Origin: Podospora pseudoanserina
Lineage: Eukaryota; Ascomycota; Sordariomycetes; Sordariales; Podosporaceae
Direction: 5' to 3'
NCBI RefSeq assembly: GCF_035222485.1
Contig: NC_085920.1
Location: 1,736,001 to 1,800,000 of the forward strand
DNA: 64,000 nt
Shown here: one piece after another, positions 1-12,797 of the stretch
How the letters are laid out: the number at the start of each line of letters is the position of its first letter
Position numbering within the stretch: the first letter of the stretch is position 1
Made by a program: the position numbers and the translations under genes
Notes under the pieces: model-generated
Told to the model about the DNA's origin: nothing
Databases searched by the model: none
What the model saw: the letters and a program-made list of their open reading frames with translations, nothing else

Positions 1-1
1 C

Positions 2-1112
2 CAGATCACCAACTTTGGTTCCAACCCAAGCGGCGCGCGCTTTTACATCTACGTTCCCGATAGACTGGCCTCGAACCCGGCCATCATCACCGCCGTGCAC
101 TACTGCAGCGGTACCGCCAGCGCCTTCTACAATGGCAGCCCGTACGCCCGGCTGGCCGATACTCACGGCTTCATTGTCGTGTACCCTGAATCACCGAACT
201 CGGGTGGCTGCTGGGATGTCTCTTCTAACGCTGCTTACACCCGCAACAGCGGCGCCAACAGCCATGCCATTGTCAACATGGTGAACTGGACCATTGAGCG
301 CTACGGCGCCGACAGAAACCGTGTCTTCCTCGCCGGGCTCAGCTCGGGCGCCATGATGACCAACGTTCTTGCTGCGACGTATCCTGATGTCTTCAAGGCT
401 GCCAGCGCCTATGCGGGCGTCCCTGCTGGATGCTTCTACACCGGCACCGTCGCCGGCTGGAACAACACCTGCGCGAACGGCCAGTCGATTACGACCCAGG
501 AGCACTGGGCCCAGACTGCTCGCAACATGTATCCTGGCTACACCGGCCCCAGGCCGAAGATGATGATCTACCACGGCTCTGCTGATGACATTATCTACCC
601 CAGAGTAAGTCCCCCTCACTACCTTGTTTCTGCCCAAACTTGTGAGCATTTACAAACTATTTTTTCTACAGAACTTCAACGAGACGATGAAGCAGTGGGC
701 TGGTGTACTGGGCTATACCTACGGCTCGCCCCGCCAGACCATCCCCAACAGCCCCTCCGCCCCCTACACCAAGTACGTCTACGGCGACGACCTCGTTGGT
801 ATCTACGGTACCGGCATCACCCACAACATCCAGATCAACGGTGCCCTCGACCTCGAGTGGTTCGGCATCACTGGCCAGCCCGCCACTACTTCTTCAGCCA
901 GCGGTCCTACCACCACTCCTGTGTCGTCTAGCACTCTGGTCACTTCTGTCAGGACCACTACTACCTCTGCTCCTCCTGTTGCGACTACCCCTGCGGGTTG
1001 CACTTCGCCCAAGTGGGGACAGTGCGGTGGTCAGGGGTGGACTGGGTGCACTGTTTGCGCTGCGGGATCGACTTGCACTTTTGGAAATAACTGGTATTCG
1101 CAGTGCTTGTAA
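2..1112 (+). CDS. Acetylxylan/feruloyl esterase, CE1 family with C-terminal CBM1 (5' end outside window)
   Basis: Secreted plant-cell-wall esterase that removes acetyl or feruloyl groups from xylan. The reading frame is already open at base 2, so the signal peptide and first residues lie outside the window. Exon 1 ends at 604, the intron is 605-671 (GTAAGT...ACAG) and the second exon ends with TAA at 1112. The nucleophile elbow GLSSG (GxSxG) lies about 110 residues in. A candidate catalytic Asp sits in GSADD and the His in GITHN. A Ser/Thr-rich linker of about 45 residues follows, then a fungal-type cellulose-binding module with WGQCGGQGW and four Cys. The domain order is that of known fungal CE1-CBM1 enzymes; acetylxylan versus feruloyl specificity cannot be decided here. 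Confidence 0.9.
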
Positions 1113-2162
1113 GGGGGGGATTGTACATTGTTGAGGTGGGAAGGAAAGCTGGATGGGAGAATAGGTGTATATGATTGAAGCCGTCGCATATATGATGCGT
1201 AGAAACTTGCAAGAATATACCGAGAAGTATTAAACAAAGCATTAGTTTTGGGCAACCCTGAATTTGTGTTACTTCATTTGTGTTTTGGTTCCAAATTTGT
1301 GGTCAGGCATGGGCCATGCTCAAGGTGTGCATCGTTCTGCTGAACAGAAATACCAATGTGAAGCATCCCCCCTATCCCGATGATCACAATCAACCACAGA
1401 AGCTGCAGCATGCATATTCAAGCGGACCTTTTTTCGGCACCATCAATTTCCAGTTTTCAAGGCTGCCATACACAGTCACAATCCTCTCACGATGATGAGA
1501 CCAAAGTTCGCGGGCATCAACCACTGACTTGGTAATTGATCGATTTATAATATATAGCTAATAAGGATCTAAGCATCTTGCAAGTCTTTTAGACTAGCAC
1601 GTTTGTGAACATAAATAACAGGTCCTGTAAAGTAAACCAATGCGTATCAACCTCTCAACCACCCCTAAAAGGATAATTAATAGATTTTAAAAGATAGTTA
1701 ACAAGTTTCGAAGAACAGTTAATAGGCTTGAAAAGATAATCATACTGATTATCTATTATTTATGTCAGCGAATAGTTATTGTATATTCTTTTTCCTTGCA
1801 GTATTGATTACTTTTTCCACGGTGGGAGTAGGGCAAGGTTCATGTCAAGCATATACGGCGTTCCGACAATGCTGAGGCTTTTCATCATCCTAAACAATGA
1901 GAATAGGTATCTATTTGACTCTGCTCTGGGTCCATTCCGAACCACCTTTCCGAGATTACATAAGCCACTCACTTAGACCAGAATTTACTGCTGAAATCCC
2001 AAAAGTTTGTCAACAGGAAATGGTTTCCAGAAGAGGTTCACAGCAGCGGTTCCGTCAGTCCTATGATTGACGTACTCGCGACAGGATCCTGCCCAGCTTT
2101 CTAATAAAGACCACAATCGATGATCGGGTTTCCGAGAAGTTTCCTCGGATCCCGCCATCCGA
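1113..2162. other. Intergenic region, AT-rich centre
   Basis: No coding sequence recognised. About 1530-1800 is strongly AT-rich, with several near-repeats of a motif resembling GATAATTAATAG or GATAGTTAACAAG. This looks like decayed repeat or RIP-affected DNA between the esterase and the HNH remnant. Confidence 0.5.
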
Positions 2163-3250
2163 CTAAAACCAAACCCTGTTGTTGTTCGGCCCGTCCCCCG
2201 TACTTGTGTGTGAAGAATACGCCCCAGATCCTGATCCTGTATTTCTGTCCGGCCATATCTCTCCCCCACTCACAGCAGGCGTGTGTAGCCGTTGTTCGGC
2301 AACCGTTCGATGAAACGCCGGATTCTGAGCATAAATGGGGAGAAGATTGCCCTCATTATCAGGGTGAGAGGGACCGGGCTTTAGGTAGCTCCAGTCTCCC
2401 GCCCCTCCTGACATATGTGCAATTTGGAGGAGAACCCAAGACGTATGCAACACCCGCAGCGTTTTGCCTATCGTTTCTCTTGGAAAACGAACCATAAATA
2501 GATCTCCGGAGAAAATCAGTTGGCCTGTCCTGTCGTTGATTTGTGCGGAAAGGTTGTTGTTGTCCAGCAGATATGCGCTGCCGAAAGTTGATTTGTTACT
2601 GAGAAGCGGGGGGTATGGAAGATCAGAGTCGAGACGCTCGTTGACGTCTACCCAGCGCAGGGGGGCGTGGTTGAACTTTTTGTCGGTGATAGGGTCTATG
2701 TCGCCCTGTCGCGGGTGTATCGGGAACCAGTGCCATATGAGGTGAACCACGGTATAGTTGGAGCCGGTTTCGTCCGGTGAGGTTCCTACAACTTCTAATG
2801 AGAACTTCTTTCGGTCCCAGCAATCATGCAAGTACGGGTTTATTGGGATGATGTCGACGTCGTCTTGTAAAGACGTCGTAATATTCTTGGGGACTCCCGT
2901 ATTTCCATGGGAAGATCCTGTAGATATCACGTAATGCATTACCCATGGTGTTCCGATCCGCCACTGAGTTTGTTATGCTGAATGGCACGATGTGTGCTCC
3001 AGTGGGGTCTTTCAGCCCTGTAAATACGCATGCGCGGCCGCTTCCATCTTTAGCCTGGGGTTGAGGTGCGTATTAGTATCAGGGTGTATGTGAAGGGATT
3101 ATCAAGTGGCCTACCAGATCTGGCTCTTCTCTCCTCCGAGACTCTTTGTCGTTCGAAACGGGAGTACCAACCCTGTGGGCGACCCTCCACTTGTTCAGTG
3201 CCGCAGTATCTGCTCTGACTAGTACCGTGTTAGGGTTTCATTATCAAGCT
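2163..3250 (-). pseudogene. HNH-nuclease-type (HNH_2-like) gene, disrupted
   Basis: The minus strand encodes the hallmarks of the fungal HNH_2-like family of unknown role. CVFTG (about 3017-3034) and AHIVPFS (about 2978-3001) supply the first His. INPYLHDCWDR (about 2816-2850) supplies Asn and His, and a C-terminal segment around HMSGGAGD ends at the stop near 2163. An intron with GTAGGC donor, TACTAATAC branch site and CAG acceptor (about 3056-3114) precedes the CVFTG exon. The part before and the part after about 2870 lie in different frames, so the domain is not encoded in one frame. The first exon also runs back into a stop, so its start is unclear. A decayed host gene is most likely; an assembly indel is the alternative. 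Confidence 0.6.
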
Positions 3251-4420
3251 CATGTCTGGATAACCGAACTTACAAATGTACAACGGAGGCCTCAGGGTTT
3301 CCAGTTCGCACAGAATACGTCTCACTCCCGTACCCTGCATATAGACCTGACCATGAAGCCTTCTAACGTTATCCAGTAGCCCCTTCATCACTGGTAGGGA
3401 GACAAACAACCAGACCGAAAATCGCAAAGCCGTGAGCACATCTGGTATATTGTAATGCCCTGCGAGATATTGGAGTTCAGAACTAGCTCTAAAGCCCCTC
3501 ATTCTAACAGGGCCTTATTTACACTTCAGCCACCACCACCTGGCCACCAGTCAAAGATCACGGCTCTGAAATAGCCCTCTGAATGAGTGGGTTAACTAGC
3601 TTAGCAAGGCTTTCAGAATTCCGTTTAGACCTTACTATGGCCTGGCTCTGAAAAGGTTCTGAATGAATACATTCGGAGGGCCTATTTCTAAACGAAAGAT
3701 CACGCCCCAACACAAAGCATATTTCCGTGACCTGAAATCTTTTTTACATAGTTTATTCATTTTATCTATCATATCATCGATTATTAATCTATTATTTCAT
3801 CTATTATTTTATATGGCTATTTCAGATCAGTACTGCCGGAGATCTTCTCTTCGTCGAGAGTATCACCACTCAAGTGAGCTGATGTGATCCCGTATCTCTG
3901 GAAAAATGCCTCGAAGCCGCGTCTCAGAGCAGCAGAGAGCTGTCCTTGATTCCGATGCTCTGGAGGGGGGCCGGTAACCGGCCCTACAGGATGCTGGCTT
4001 TCTGTCAAGAGAAACGTGATGGGGTTATTTTCGGGGCTTGGTAATGGGACCAGTGTTAGCTGCTGACAATGGTTACTGTTGGATATCGGAATGCCACCAA
4101 AATCCCACATAGTCCAGAGTTCGACAGTCTCATCCCAAAACTGTGTGAAGAGTGGCTCGTTATTTTCCTGGTCGTTGTTGTTATGGGCCTAGGGCCTGGT
4201 ATGTGGATTTGAAGGTTTCAAGGACACGGCAATACGAAGTGTCTGAGGAGGTGGCTTTCCACGTGGCTTTTCCAAAGGCCAGTGGTCCGGCAAGGTGTCC
4301 TTTTCCACATGTATGTATGGGAGTCCGCTCCCACTCATCGGACCTGTTCTCTTTTCTTCTCTATCAGTCAATTCAATCCTTTTAAACAGTTTGAATTCCT
4401 AGGCAGGACCAAATCCCGTA
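3251..4420. other. Gene-poor stretch between HNH and NLR remnants
   Basis: No convincing gene. Short minus-strand open frames at 3230-3502 and 3817-4110 have no recognisable domain; the second reads WDETVELW just upstream of its Met and could be a stray piece of the neighbouring NLR tail. 3740-3820 is very AT-rich. Confidence 0.4.
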
Positions 4421-6178
4421 TCAGTTGTCGACAAGTGCGATAAAATCAATCCAGGTTGTGTAGCCGTGGGACACCTGGAAACGCCGTAAGTGATCTGAAT
4501 ACTCCTCAGGATGCAGACCTGAGTCCAGAAGATTTGACGTCAAGTAGACAGCGGTGTACCCTAGTAACGGGTATAGAGCAAGCGTCTTTTCCGGTTGTCG
4601 AGACTCTACCCACCGCCAAGTACACATGACTATCTTGAACAGTTGAGAAATCCCCGCGTGAAGCAATGATTGCGTCTTTGCCAACCAGATTCTTTCCGGA
4701 TCGGAGGTTGCCAGATGGGGCAGAGAGAACGAGTAAGCGATCCGAAGTTCTTCGAGGGTGAGAGGTCTTGATGCGCCGACGATGAGAGCAAGAAGCCCTC
4801 GCGTGCGTTCCATCCGACATATATGTTGTTTGGTCGTCCATGAAGTCTTGACATGAGCAAGGAGAACAGCCGGGGCGTATTCCTGGTCAAGCTCGTCGGG
4901 TGCTCTTTGTAAAATAGACTCAATCTCAGTAGGACAGAAAGCTGACCGTAACTCCTTGAAGATGCGTTTGATCCATAGGAACATGACGGTTGATCTAGCC
5001 TCCAGGTCTGATCTGATGCTGTTGCGCACAGCATCGTCTTTGATGTCAATGCAACTTTCCAGCCCAAAAGATATGAGCTTGGCCAAATCGCTCTGGAGTA
5101 AGTCCAGTGTCAGTTCGATATGAGGAGGCCATTTCATCAGCACCCTCCGTAAACTAGACTGGCCACCACCAAGGAGACAGCGAAAGTGCTCGGTTTGTTC
5201 AAGTAACTCTGTCAAGCACCCCAAGGCATCGCTATTCGGGTCGTTCCGGTCATCAAGTGACTCGTCAATGCCGTCCAGAATGCAGAATATCGGATGTTGG
5301 CGCTGGTTACAGCGTTTTTTTTGATTTGGATGAGAAGCCTTTTGAAGCTCGAGAGGGCTTCGCGAGCCAAAAGGTGTGGTATCAGCGGAATCCGATCCAC
5401 GGCTGGCAAACCCTTTAGCAGTTGGCACAAGATAGTGCGCACCATCGCATTAACTCGCCGGTCTTTCTCATTGCCTGCCCAAAAGGAAAAGAATAGGGTA
5501 TCCTTCCCTGTTTCTGAAGCCCCTCTGCCACGGAACTAGCGAGAACAGACTTTCCGCTACCCTTGGCGCCGTGGATGATGAGAGTTTTCCCTTCGCTGTC
5601 CAGAGGGGCATTGGTTGACTGAGCATCGCTTCTCGGATCCAACCACCGAGAAAATGCCGGGTGCTCCCATATCCATTCGAGTATACCGGGTAACCTGTCG
5701 GGAATGAAATGAGTGTCGGAGGGCCTGAGGAGCTTCTGAAGCTGGGTTTGCTGTAAAAACTGTGTTTGGCGCTCCAAAAGGCAGGCCTGCAAGGAGGCCT
5801 GGAGGCCGTGGAGGCGTTTGGCCTGTTCTTGAAAGTCTTTCTCGAATCTCTCAAGAATAAGGAGTGCCCTCTTCATTATTCCAGGCCCTCCATTTTTGCC
5901 ATTGACCTCACCCAGAAGGCGGGCCAAACTGGAGACGTCGTCTTTAGCTTCTCGAAGCAGTCGCTCGATTTCCGCATCATCGGTGAAATTCGCCGGATCA
6001 GCTTTGACTCTTTGGAAGACGCCTACGAGTGTCTTGTCGAGGAGATTCAGTTCCGATTGAACTCCGCGGGCGACTAATGCGGTGCGGGTTTTGCTATGAG
6101 CTTGGTGGTCTCACTTGCAACCTGCCGTACCATCTTGATCAGTGCTGGTATTGTACCAACAACTCCGACGATTTCCAT
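4421..6178 (-). pseudogene. STAND/NACHT (NLR-like) P-loop gene, decayed
   Basis: Remnant of a fungal NOD-like receptor, a family linked to self/non-self recognition and cell death. A plausible start at 6178 reads MEIVGVVGTIPALI, typical of the helical N-terminal domain of fungal STAND proteins. It is followed by a conserved helix region with SELNLLDKTL and then the P-loop GAKGSGKS (about 5548-5572). After that come the FSFWAGNEKDRR segment, the Walker B motif FCILDGIDES (about 5262-5291) and a winged-helix-like region with LTLEELRIAYSF. These pieces fall in at least three frames of the minus strand with no introns to reconcile them, so the gene is dead or badly assembled. No C-terminal repeat domain is visible. 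Confidence 0.75.
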
Positions 6179-7525
6179 GATTCTAGGTACTGTAAAGAGT
6201 TACCGAGGCAAAGAAGGCCCGAAGTGCTGATTATCTAGAGAAAGAGTTCCGTGAAGAATGATTGAGGGCAAGGGCTTCTTGATGGTGTCAATTCACAGTA
6301 AGTTGGGCATCGTTTTCTATCAGACCGCACAGATTGAGGGGGCGGTGCTTTTCTCCAGTCATTCTTGTGGGCGAACCTGAGCAGAAACAGAGCACAGGTT
6401 GTTTGCCTTGGATGCCCCAGGGAGGGGAAAATGGTTGTTGATATTCGCCAATCATCGTGCTCTTTGAGCATGTCGGCACTCCGACAATGTGCATTTTTCC
6501 TGTATCATTTTCCATTCAACAAGCTCGAGGCTCCAGTAATGCTTTGCACAACTTGGAGTCTTACGATAAGGCAACTTCCAAGGTGCAGAAAATGACTGAC
6601 CGAGGTGTGCTATGCAGGTAGTTCTGATGCAAACTGAGGCTGACGTTGGTGTAGGTTTCCTGAGACATGGTGACATGGATCCCAGGACTAGAACAGGCCC
6701 ACCTCTGCGGGAACCGTTGATGAGCGACGGTCCCTGAAACGCACAGATGGGTTCAACGTCCAATTCCACTTTGATTGAGTCTGCACGATATCGCTTATAT
6801 CCAAACTTCGCTAGATACTAGCACTTCCACCATATTGTCTCAGATTCGTGCTGATAAGATGCGATTTCTTTCCCCGGATCGTGTGTGGGTGCTGTTGATG
6901 ATGCCAAGACACGTGCCGCACATCATGAGAGGTAGCAATTAACGGCATGTTGGCGCTTGCAGTAATGAATAGTGATCATGCTGACACAAGTTCCAGGCAG
7001 TCTGAAAAGGGGCTGAAATACGAATAAAAAAATAATAGTTCGTGTCCTAAATCCCGCTGGTCACGGCGGCTGATGGACAAGAGGTCACCAAGACTTTTTA
7101 CCAATATTTTTGCGATAGACGGCGTCGCGAATCCGTCTTGTCGTTCTTGGGTCAAGCCATGGCATCAGGAACAAGGCAGATGTCCAATTTCTGCATCCGC
7201 CAAAAATACCCCAGAAGGTGCCCACTTTCCAGCATGGCTCCACCATGATTTCCACTAAATGGACATTCAGCCAGCATCACCCCTGTCAATATAGTCCCAA
7301 TTCGAACCCTTGACATGTGGGGAGGTTCCCTCCCAGGCACAAGGGACCACGACCCGAAAGTACATAAGACATGAAACACTTCCAACAGGTGCTCTTCTTC
7401 TTTCATTCATTTCTTCTTGCCAAGTCGTCATTCAGCCCTAAACACCAAACGTTGCTCTTTCGCAACAGTCCATTCTTTTAACAGTAAAAACAACCGCCGC
7501 GCTCACGGCGACTACAACAATCAAT
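6179..7525. other. Intergenic region
   Basis: Small overlapping open frames on both strands have no recognisable domain. The last 100 bases, with C-rich and CAA-rich sequence, look like the 5' leader of the wall-protein gene starting at 7526. Confidence 0.4.
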
Positions 7526-8237
7526 ATGCGCGTCCTCTCCCTCTTTTCGCTCGCCGCTGCGGCCCTCCCCCTGGCCTCGGCCATCCAGTTCACCTCGCCC
7601 GCCGGCAACTCGACCTTGAGCAAGGGCAACTCGTACAAGGTCAAGTGGGATTCCGTCGACACGGATCCTTCCACTTTTAGCATTTACCTCGTCAACTTTG
7701 TCAACTGGCCCCCCTTTTACACCCAACTCGCCGGCGGTGTTTCTACCGAGTCTGGCGAGTATGAGGTGACCGTTCCCTGCCTTGTTGACGCCTCCTGGGG
7801 CTACCAATTGTCAGTATCTATGTGTCTGGACGTGCTTTGAGCGCAAAGCTAAACATCTTTGCAGCAATGCCATCAACGGCACCAACGTCTATGTCATCCA
7901 CGCTCAGACCCCCAAGTTCTACGTTGGCGAGGGTTCCTGCGATGAGCCCGAGGAGGAGGTCCCCGTTCCCGTGATCACCGACTCCCTCCAGCAGACCACC
8001 TGCGAGGCCTACACCGTGACCGCCACCCCCGAGCCCACCTGCGATAACTCCGTCTCTACTGTCACTGCCACCGTCACTGCCACTGTCACCGTCGGTAAGG
8101 ATGCCCCTGCGGCCCCTGCCACCACCGCTCCTGCCACCCTTCAATACACCCCCGGCTTCCAGTCGGCTGTCAAGGTCTACTCGACCGTTTATGTTGACCT
8201 CTCTGAGGTCATTGACTCTGGCGAGTGCGTGTGCTAA
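7526..8237 (+). CDS. Kre9/Knh1-like Ser-Thr-rich secreted cell-wall protein
   Basis: Exons 7526-7809 and 7865-8237, with a GTCAGT donor and GCAG acceptor, give a 218-residue protein. GTATCT at 7814 would be a stronger donor but breaks the frame, so 7810 was chosen. The N-terminus MRVLSLFSLAAAALPLASA is a signal peptide. The mature start IQFTSPAGNSTLSKGN and the following beta-rich 90 residues match the yeast Kre9/Knh1 N-terminal domain found in wall beta-glucan assembly proteins. The C-terminal half is Thr/Pro/Val-rich with VTATVTATVTV, probably O-mannosylated, and ends in GECVC without an obvious GPI signal. It probably acts at the wall or outside the cell; no catalytic residues are visible. 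Confidence 0.85.
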
Positions 8238-9065
8238 TTTTGTACACATAAGAATTCTAAGTTTCGATTGATGGAAAGGGGCATGTTGTTCAGCGAAAGA
8301 TACCCGTCTTTGTTTAATGATAATTCTGTGCCATCGAATGTCAATTTCATCAAGTCAATGGTTCCGTGGAGCGCATCATTTGTCGATGTTTGATGTCTCC
8401 TGGATCACCATGACAACAGCTTTCAGTTCGTCTTTGCAGTTAGTGGTGTGAGCAATTCGGGTTTTGGGTGATGTTTGGTACGCGTTGGGTGGCTCTAAGC
8501 TACCCAGAGGACGGTTAGTCTAAATACTAGTGCAGCTTCAATTCGTTTGATAGATGTTGCCTTCTCATGGAGCAAAGTCCCGGGTGTCCAAAGACGAAAA
8601 ACTTGAGACATGCCCATATCTCGTGTCACATCAGACGCCGGTCTTCCCATTAACTTCGCGCCCGAGGCTCCAGCTGTTACACAGCATCATTAAGCTCAGT
8701 AGCCAAAGCGATACCCGCAGACCAATATTGTAACGACGGCGCCATGACACAGACCCGACTGGCTGGAACTAGGCGAGACAGATCAGCATTACCAACAGGC
8801 CGGACGCAACCCGTTAGGAGATCGTCGGACGTCCGGCAGTTGAAGTGAGTCTAGACTTTATCGACATAGTGTAAAAAGCATTGTGAGCCGTTGAAGGTAT
8901 ATAACTGCCATCTTGGCGCCGGATATCATGTATTCTCATCCCATGCTCACGACCAGCCATTTTTGTACCCCTCAACCTTCTGCCTTCATTGTCCTATATA
9001 TATCTTTTATCCGATCTCCTCATACATAACAAACACCCACCCAACTGGCAGCTGCCAGGACAACA
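8238..9065. other. Intergenic region
   Basis: No gene recognised. The 3' part includes TATATATATC around 8996-9004 and a C-rich leader, plausibly the promoter of the MFS gene at 9066. Confidence 0.4.
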
Positions 9066-10886
9066 ATGTCATTCTACGCCTTCACACCCTTCTCTTTCTC
9101 CGCCATCTTTCCCAACAGCGCAAATATATCCTTCCACACCCTCCCCAAATCCACCTCTACCCGAACCCAACCCGCACCAGGTAGAACCATGTCAACCCCC
9201 CGTAAACAACAAACCTTCACAACCCTCCACTCCCTCTACGCCACCTCAGGCACAGTAACAATCCACTCCTCTTCCTCAGACTCCCCAATCCTAGTCCCCA
9301 CCCCTTCTCCCCTTGACCCAAACGACCCCTTATCCTGGCCCCCCCAAAAGAAACGCACCGCCTTCCTCTCCATCTGCACCTTCACCTTCCTCACAAATTT
9401 TGGCATCGGCGGCCTAACCTCCGCCTTTTACCTCATCTCCCTCGAGTTCGAAAAGTCCCTCCCGGAAACATCCGCCCTCCTCCTCTGGCCCATCCTCGTC
9501 TTGGGCCTCTTTAACTTTTTTTGGGTCCCCCTGGCTAATTACTTTGGTAAACGCCCCGTGTTTGTGCTAAGTTGTGGGTTACTTTTCGCGAGTTACATCT
9601 GGGGGGCTTTGGCGAAGAGTTTTGAGAGTTTGCTATGGAGTAATATCGTTGCTGCTTTTGCGGGGAGCTCGACCGAGGCGTTGGGGGCGGCGATGGTGAA
9701 TGATTTGTTTTTCGTGCATGAGCGCGGGGGGAAGATGGGGGTTTATATGAATTTTATTAGTGGGGGGAATACGGTTGGCCCGTTGGTTTGTGGGTTTGTT
9801 GTTACTGTGAGTGCTTTTCTTGATCAAAGGGGGGTTGTTCAAAGAGCTGACTGTGATGTAATTAGGGGTTGAGTTGGAGGTGGCACAAGTGGATTGCTGC
9901 TATGCTGACTGGGATTAACTTTGCGACTGTGGTGTTGATGGTGCCTGAGACGAGATATCACAGGGTTGAAGTGACCGGAGAGGGGGGGCAGCAAGTGTCG
10001 GAGAGCGAAGATAACGGGCAGGAGAAGGGCAAGGTGAGAGGTGACGGTGAACAGGGACAGCAGAGGGAGGGAATAGTCGCGGTTCCGAAGAAGAGCTGGG
10101 TTCAGGAGTTGAGTTTGTGGTCTGGGACGCCAAAGGATGACACGAGCTTGTGGAAGATGTTCTTGAGGCCGCTGCCAATGTTTGCGTATCCGTGTGTTAT
10201 TTACTCGTTCCTCGGGTACGCAGTGTCATTGGTGTTGACGGTGGCTGTCAACATTCTCAACTCGTTTGTGCTCCAGGCGCCGCCATACTCGTGGTCACCA
10301 ACGGTTAACGGGCTGATCAATATTCCCGGGTTCATCGGGAATCTCCTTGGCAGCTTTGCAGGCGGTTGGCTTGTCGATAAGTTTTGCGACTGGAGAAGCA
10401 GGAAGAACAATGGGGTGTTTGAACCGGAGAATAGGTTGTATCTCTGCATACTTCCGCTGCTGATTACCGGAGCCGGTTGCGTCTTGTTCGGGTATGGAGT
10501 CGAGAGAACACTCCATTGGACCTCATTATTCTTCGGCTACGGAATGGTGTCATTTGCGCTCACAGCAGTCCCCACGATTACGATGGCATATGTGTCAGAT
10601 TGTCTACTGCCAGTTAACTCGGATGCTTTGATGCTTGTCAACGGTACGTCTCTCACTCACTTGCATTCGGATGAAAGAGGCTAACCATGGTATAGGGAGC
10701 AAAAATATTGTTGCTTTTGGATTTCTTTACGGAATCGTGCCATGGGTTGAAGAGGTTGGCTATGTCGAATGCTTTGGAACTCAAGCAGGAATATATGTTG
10801 CTATTATTGTAATAGGAATGGCGGTTTTAATCCCATTTGGCGCTAGAATCAGATATGCCCAGGCAAAGTGGAGGATTATCTTGTAA
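9066..10886 (+). CDS. Major facilitator superfamily transporter
   Basis: Exons 9066-9806, 9866-10643 and 10696-10886, all with GT-AG borders and compatible phases, give 569 residues. A polar N-tail of about 100 residues contains DPNDPLSWP, the conserved pre-TM1 motif of fungal drug:H+ antiporter-type MFS proteins. The first six helices follow, with the loop GKRPVF as the motif-A equivalent. A charged central loop of about 60 residues comes next (rich in E, G, Q), then helices 7-12 starting at FAYPCVIYSF. Substrate is unknown. An alternative start at 9189 (MSTPRKQQTF) would shorten the tail by 41 residues; the longer form is given because both are in frame. Confidence 0.88.
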
Positions 10887-11518
10887 TTTATGACCAGAAG
10901 GACGATGTTAGGTATTTCGAGGGAATGAAGCAGTCCTTTTCAAAGATATTTATGAACCAGTCAGTAATTTAACATGATGATACTTATGTGTCATTAGATA
11001 AAAAGAGTTCAGGGTGTAGGTGGTGATGGTTTGGATCGACCGCCATGTTCGTGATGTTTTCCTGGTGTTGAGTTGGTGGACCCCCCCCCTTGCAAGGCTG
11101 CATGTGAAAAAGACAGACTGATAAGATGAGACCCACTCTTCCCGGCGAGTGGATTCACTGATAAGCGTGATCATCCACACGCGATTGGTCAGACACTTGA
11201 CAAGGCTGCATGGCGGGGCAACTTTTTGCGATTTCTCGTCGCCAACCACTTTCGCAACAGAGCTCCAACTGCCCACGCCATCACTGAATCACTATTTTGG
11301 AAGCAAAACTAGCAACGAGCCTCGAAGACCTCCCCATATCACTCGTTTTTTTTGTCATTGATTCGAGATCGAGACACAAACAGTCACCAATAGTTTGTTA
11401 CCAATATCTCAACATCGTCTGTTTGAACAAGGTCCGCAAAAGCCATCTCTTCATTCCACGCGACCACCACCACTGAACCCTGATTGAGCGCGCCCGTCTG
11501 CCGCGTCCTCCCGCCTCA
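10887..11518. other. Intergenic region
   Basis: Nothing recognised beyond a C9 run near 11084 and the leader of the RPC34 gene, which is CAA/CCA-rich just before 11519. Confidence 0.4.
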
Positions 11519-12797
11519 ATGGCGGCGCCAAATTCCGAGGCCGACCAGGCCAAGCTCCAGATCTTCAAAGATGAGCTTTACGATACTATCAGGGAACATG
11601 GCAGCGAAACCCGTGTCTTCAGCCAGGCCGACCTCAAGGGTTTGGGCGTCATCCCCAACAACGACGTCAGGATACTTGTCGATGTCATTCAGATGCTCAC
11701 CAATGAAAAGCTCCTCATTGGTGTTCATTTACCGGGCGGAGAACTGGGTTGGAAATGGCGAAGCAGAGAGGATGCCAAGAAGTACGTTTCCTTCTCTCAG
11801 ATCTTCTCACTATCCCACCCTGAATGCTAACTGCTCTTCGTTCTCCAGGTATACCTCCCTTCCAGACGAACCGACCAGGCTCGTATACGGCGAAATCGAC
11901 CAAGCCGGCCAAGACGGTGTCTGGATCCGCCATATCAAACTCCGAATCAACATCCAAGATGCCACCCTCAAGGCCTGCATCAAGTTCCTCGAGTCCAAAG
12001 GGTTCATCTCATCCATGACTAACGTCGAGATGCCCAACCGGAAGATGTACATCAGAGCCGACCTCAAACCCTCCGAGCGCGCAACCGGCGGTCCTTGGTT
12101 CACAGACGGTGAGCTAGACGAAGCCTTTATCAAAGTCATCGAAGGTATCATTTTCGAGTACATCAAGACCCGCAGCGCATACTTTTCCAGGGGCACGGTC
12201 CTCCCTCAAAGACAACCAAAGAAGGGCGTAGTTACCGGGGATGCCAGAGGTGTCAAGAGAACAGCGACTGACATCTCCAACGACGACGCGACACCCGCCC
12301 CTGCTCCAGCGACAAAGGCTGCCCCTCCACCGCCAAAGGGCAAGCCAATGTACCTCCCCATGCCGGCCGGGTATAAGAAATACCCTACCGTCAACGATAT
12401 CACAGAGTTTATCCACAACCAAAAGGTCAGCACTGCTATGCTCGGTGTTGCGGACATCCAGGCGTTGGTCGACGTGCTGGTATTTGACGGCCTGATTGAG
12501 CCGATCCAAGTCCACAATCGTAAGGGGTACAGGGTGGTGCGGCCAACAAAGCAGGACACGGTATCGTATGCCAAGCGGCAGCAGGACCGAGAATCGCATC
12601 CAGAATCGGGGGATATCGTGTTAGGCCCTCCGCCGCTGAGCAGCGCAGTGACTGAGGCACCGTGCGGTAAATGCCCGGTGTTTGAACTGTGCCAGGAGGG
12701 TGGACCAGTTGCGCCGAGCACGTGTGTTTACTTTCAGGAGTGGTTGGGCTTGAAAGAGCCTGCTGTTGCTACTGCCAACGGAACGGCTCCACCATGA
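11519..12797 (+). CDS. RPC34: DNA-directed RNA polymerase III subunit RPC6/RPC34
   Basis: Exons 11519-11781 and 11849-12797 give 403 residues. The protein is the Pol III-specific winged-helix subunit that contacts TFIIIB and helps open promoters. The N-terminal part has two winged helices (from AKLQIFKDELYDTI to about residue 170, including VYGEIDQAG). A Pro/Ala-rich linker of fungal type lies at about 240-270, and a third winged helix covers KKYPTVNDITEF. The C-terminal segment CGKCPVFELC...TCVYFQEWL carries the four cysteines of the iron-sulfur cluster typical of the C34/POLR3F C-terminus. Start choice: the first ATG in a compatible frame, directly before the conserved helix. Confidence 0.93.

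Noticed and set aside
12114-12721. Two antisense open frames over RPC34
   Set aside because: They overlap a well-supported conserved coding exon and carry no domain.
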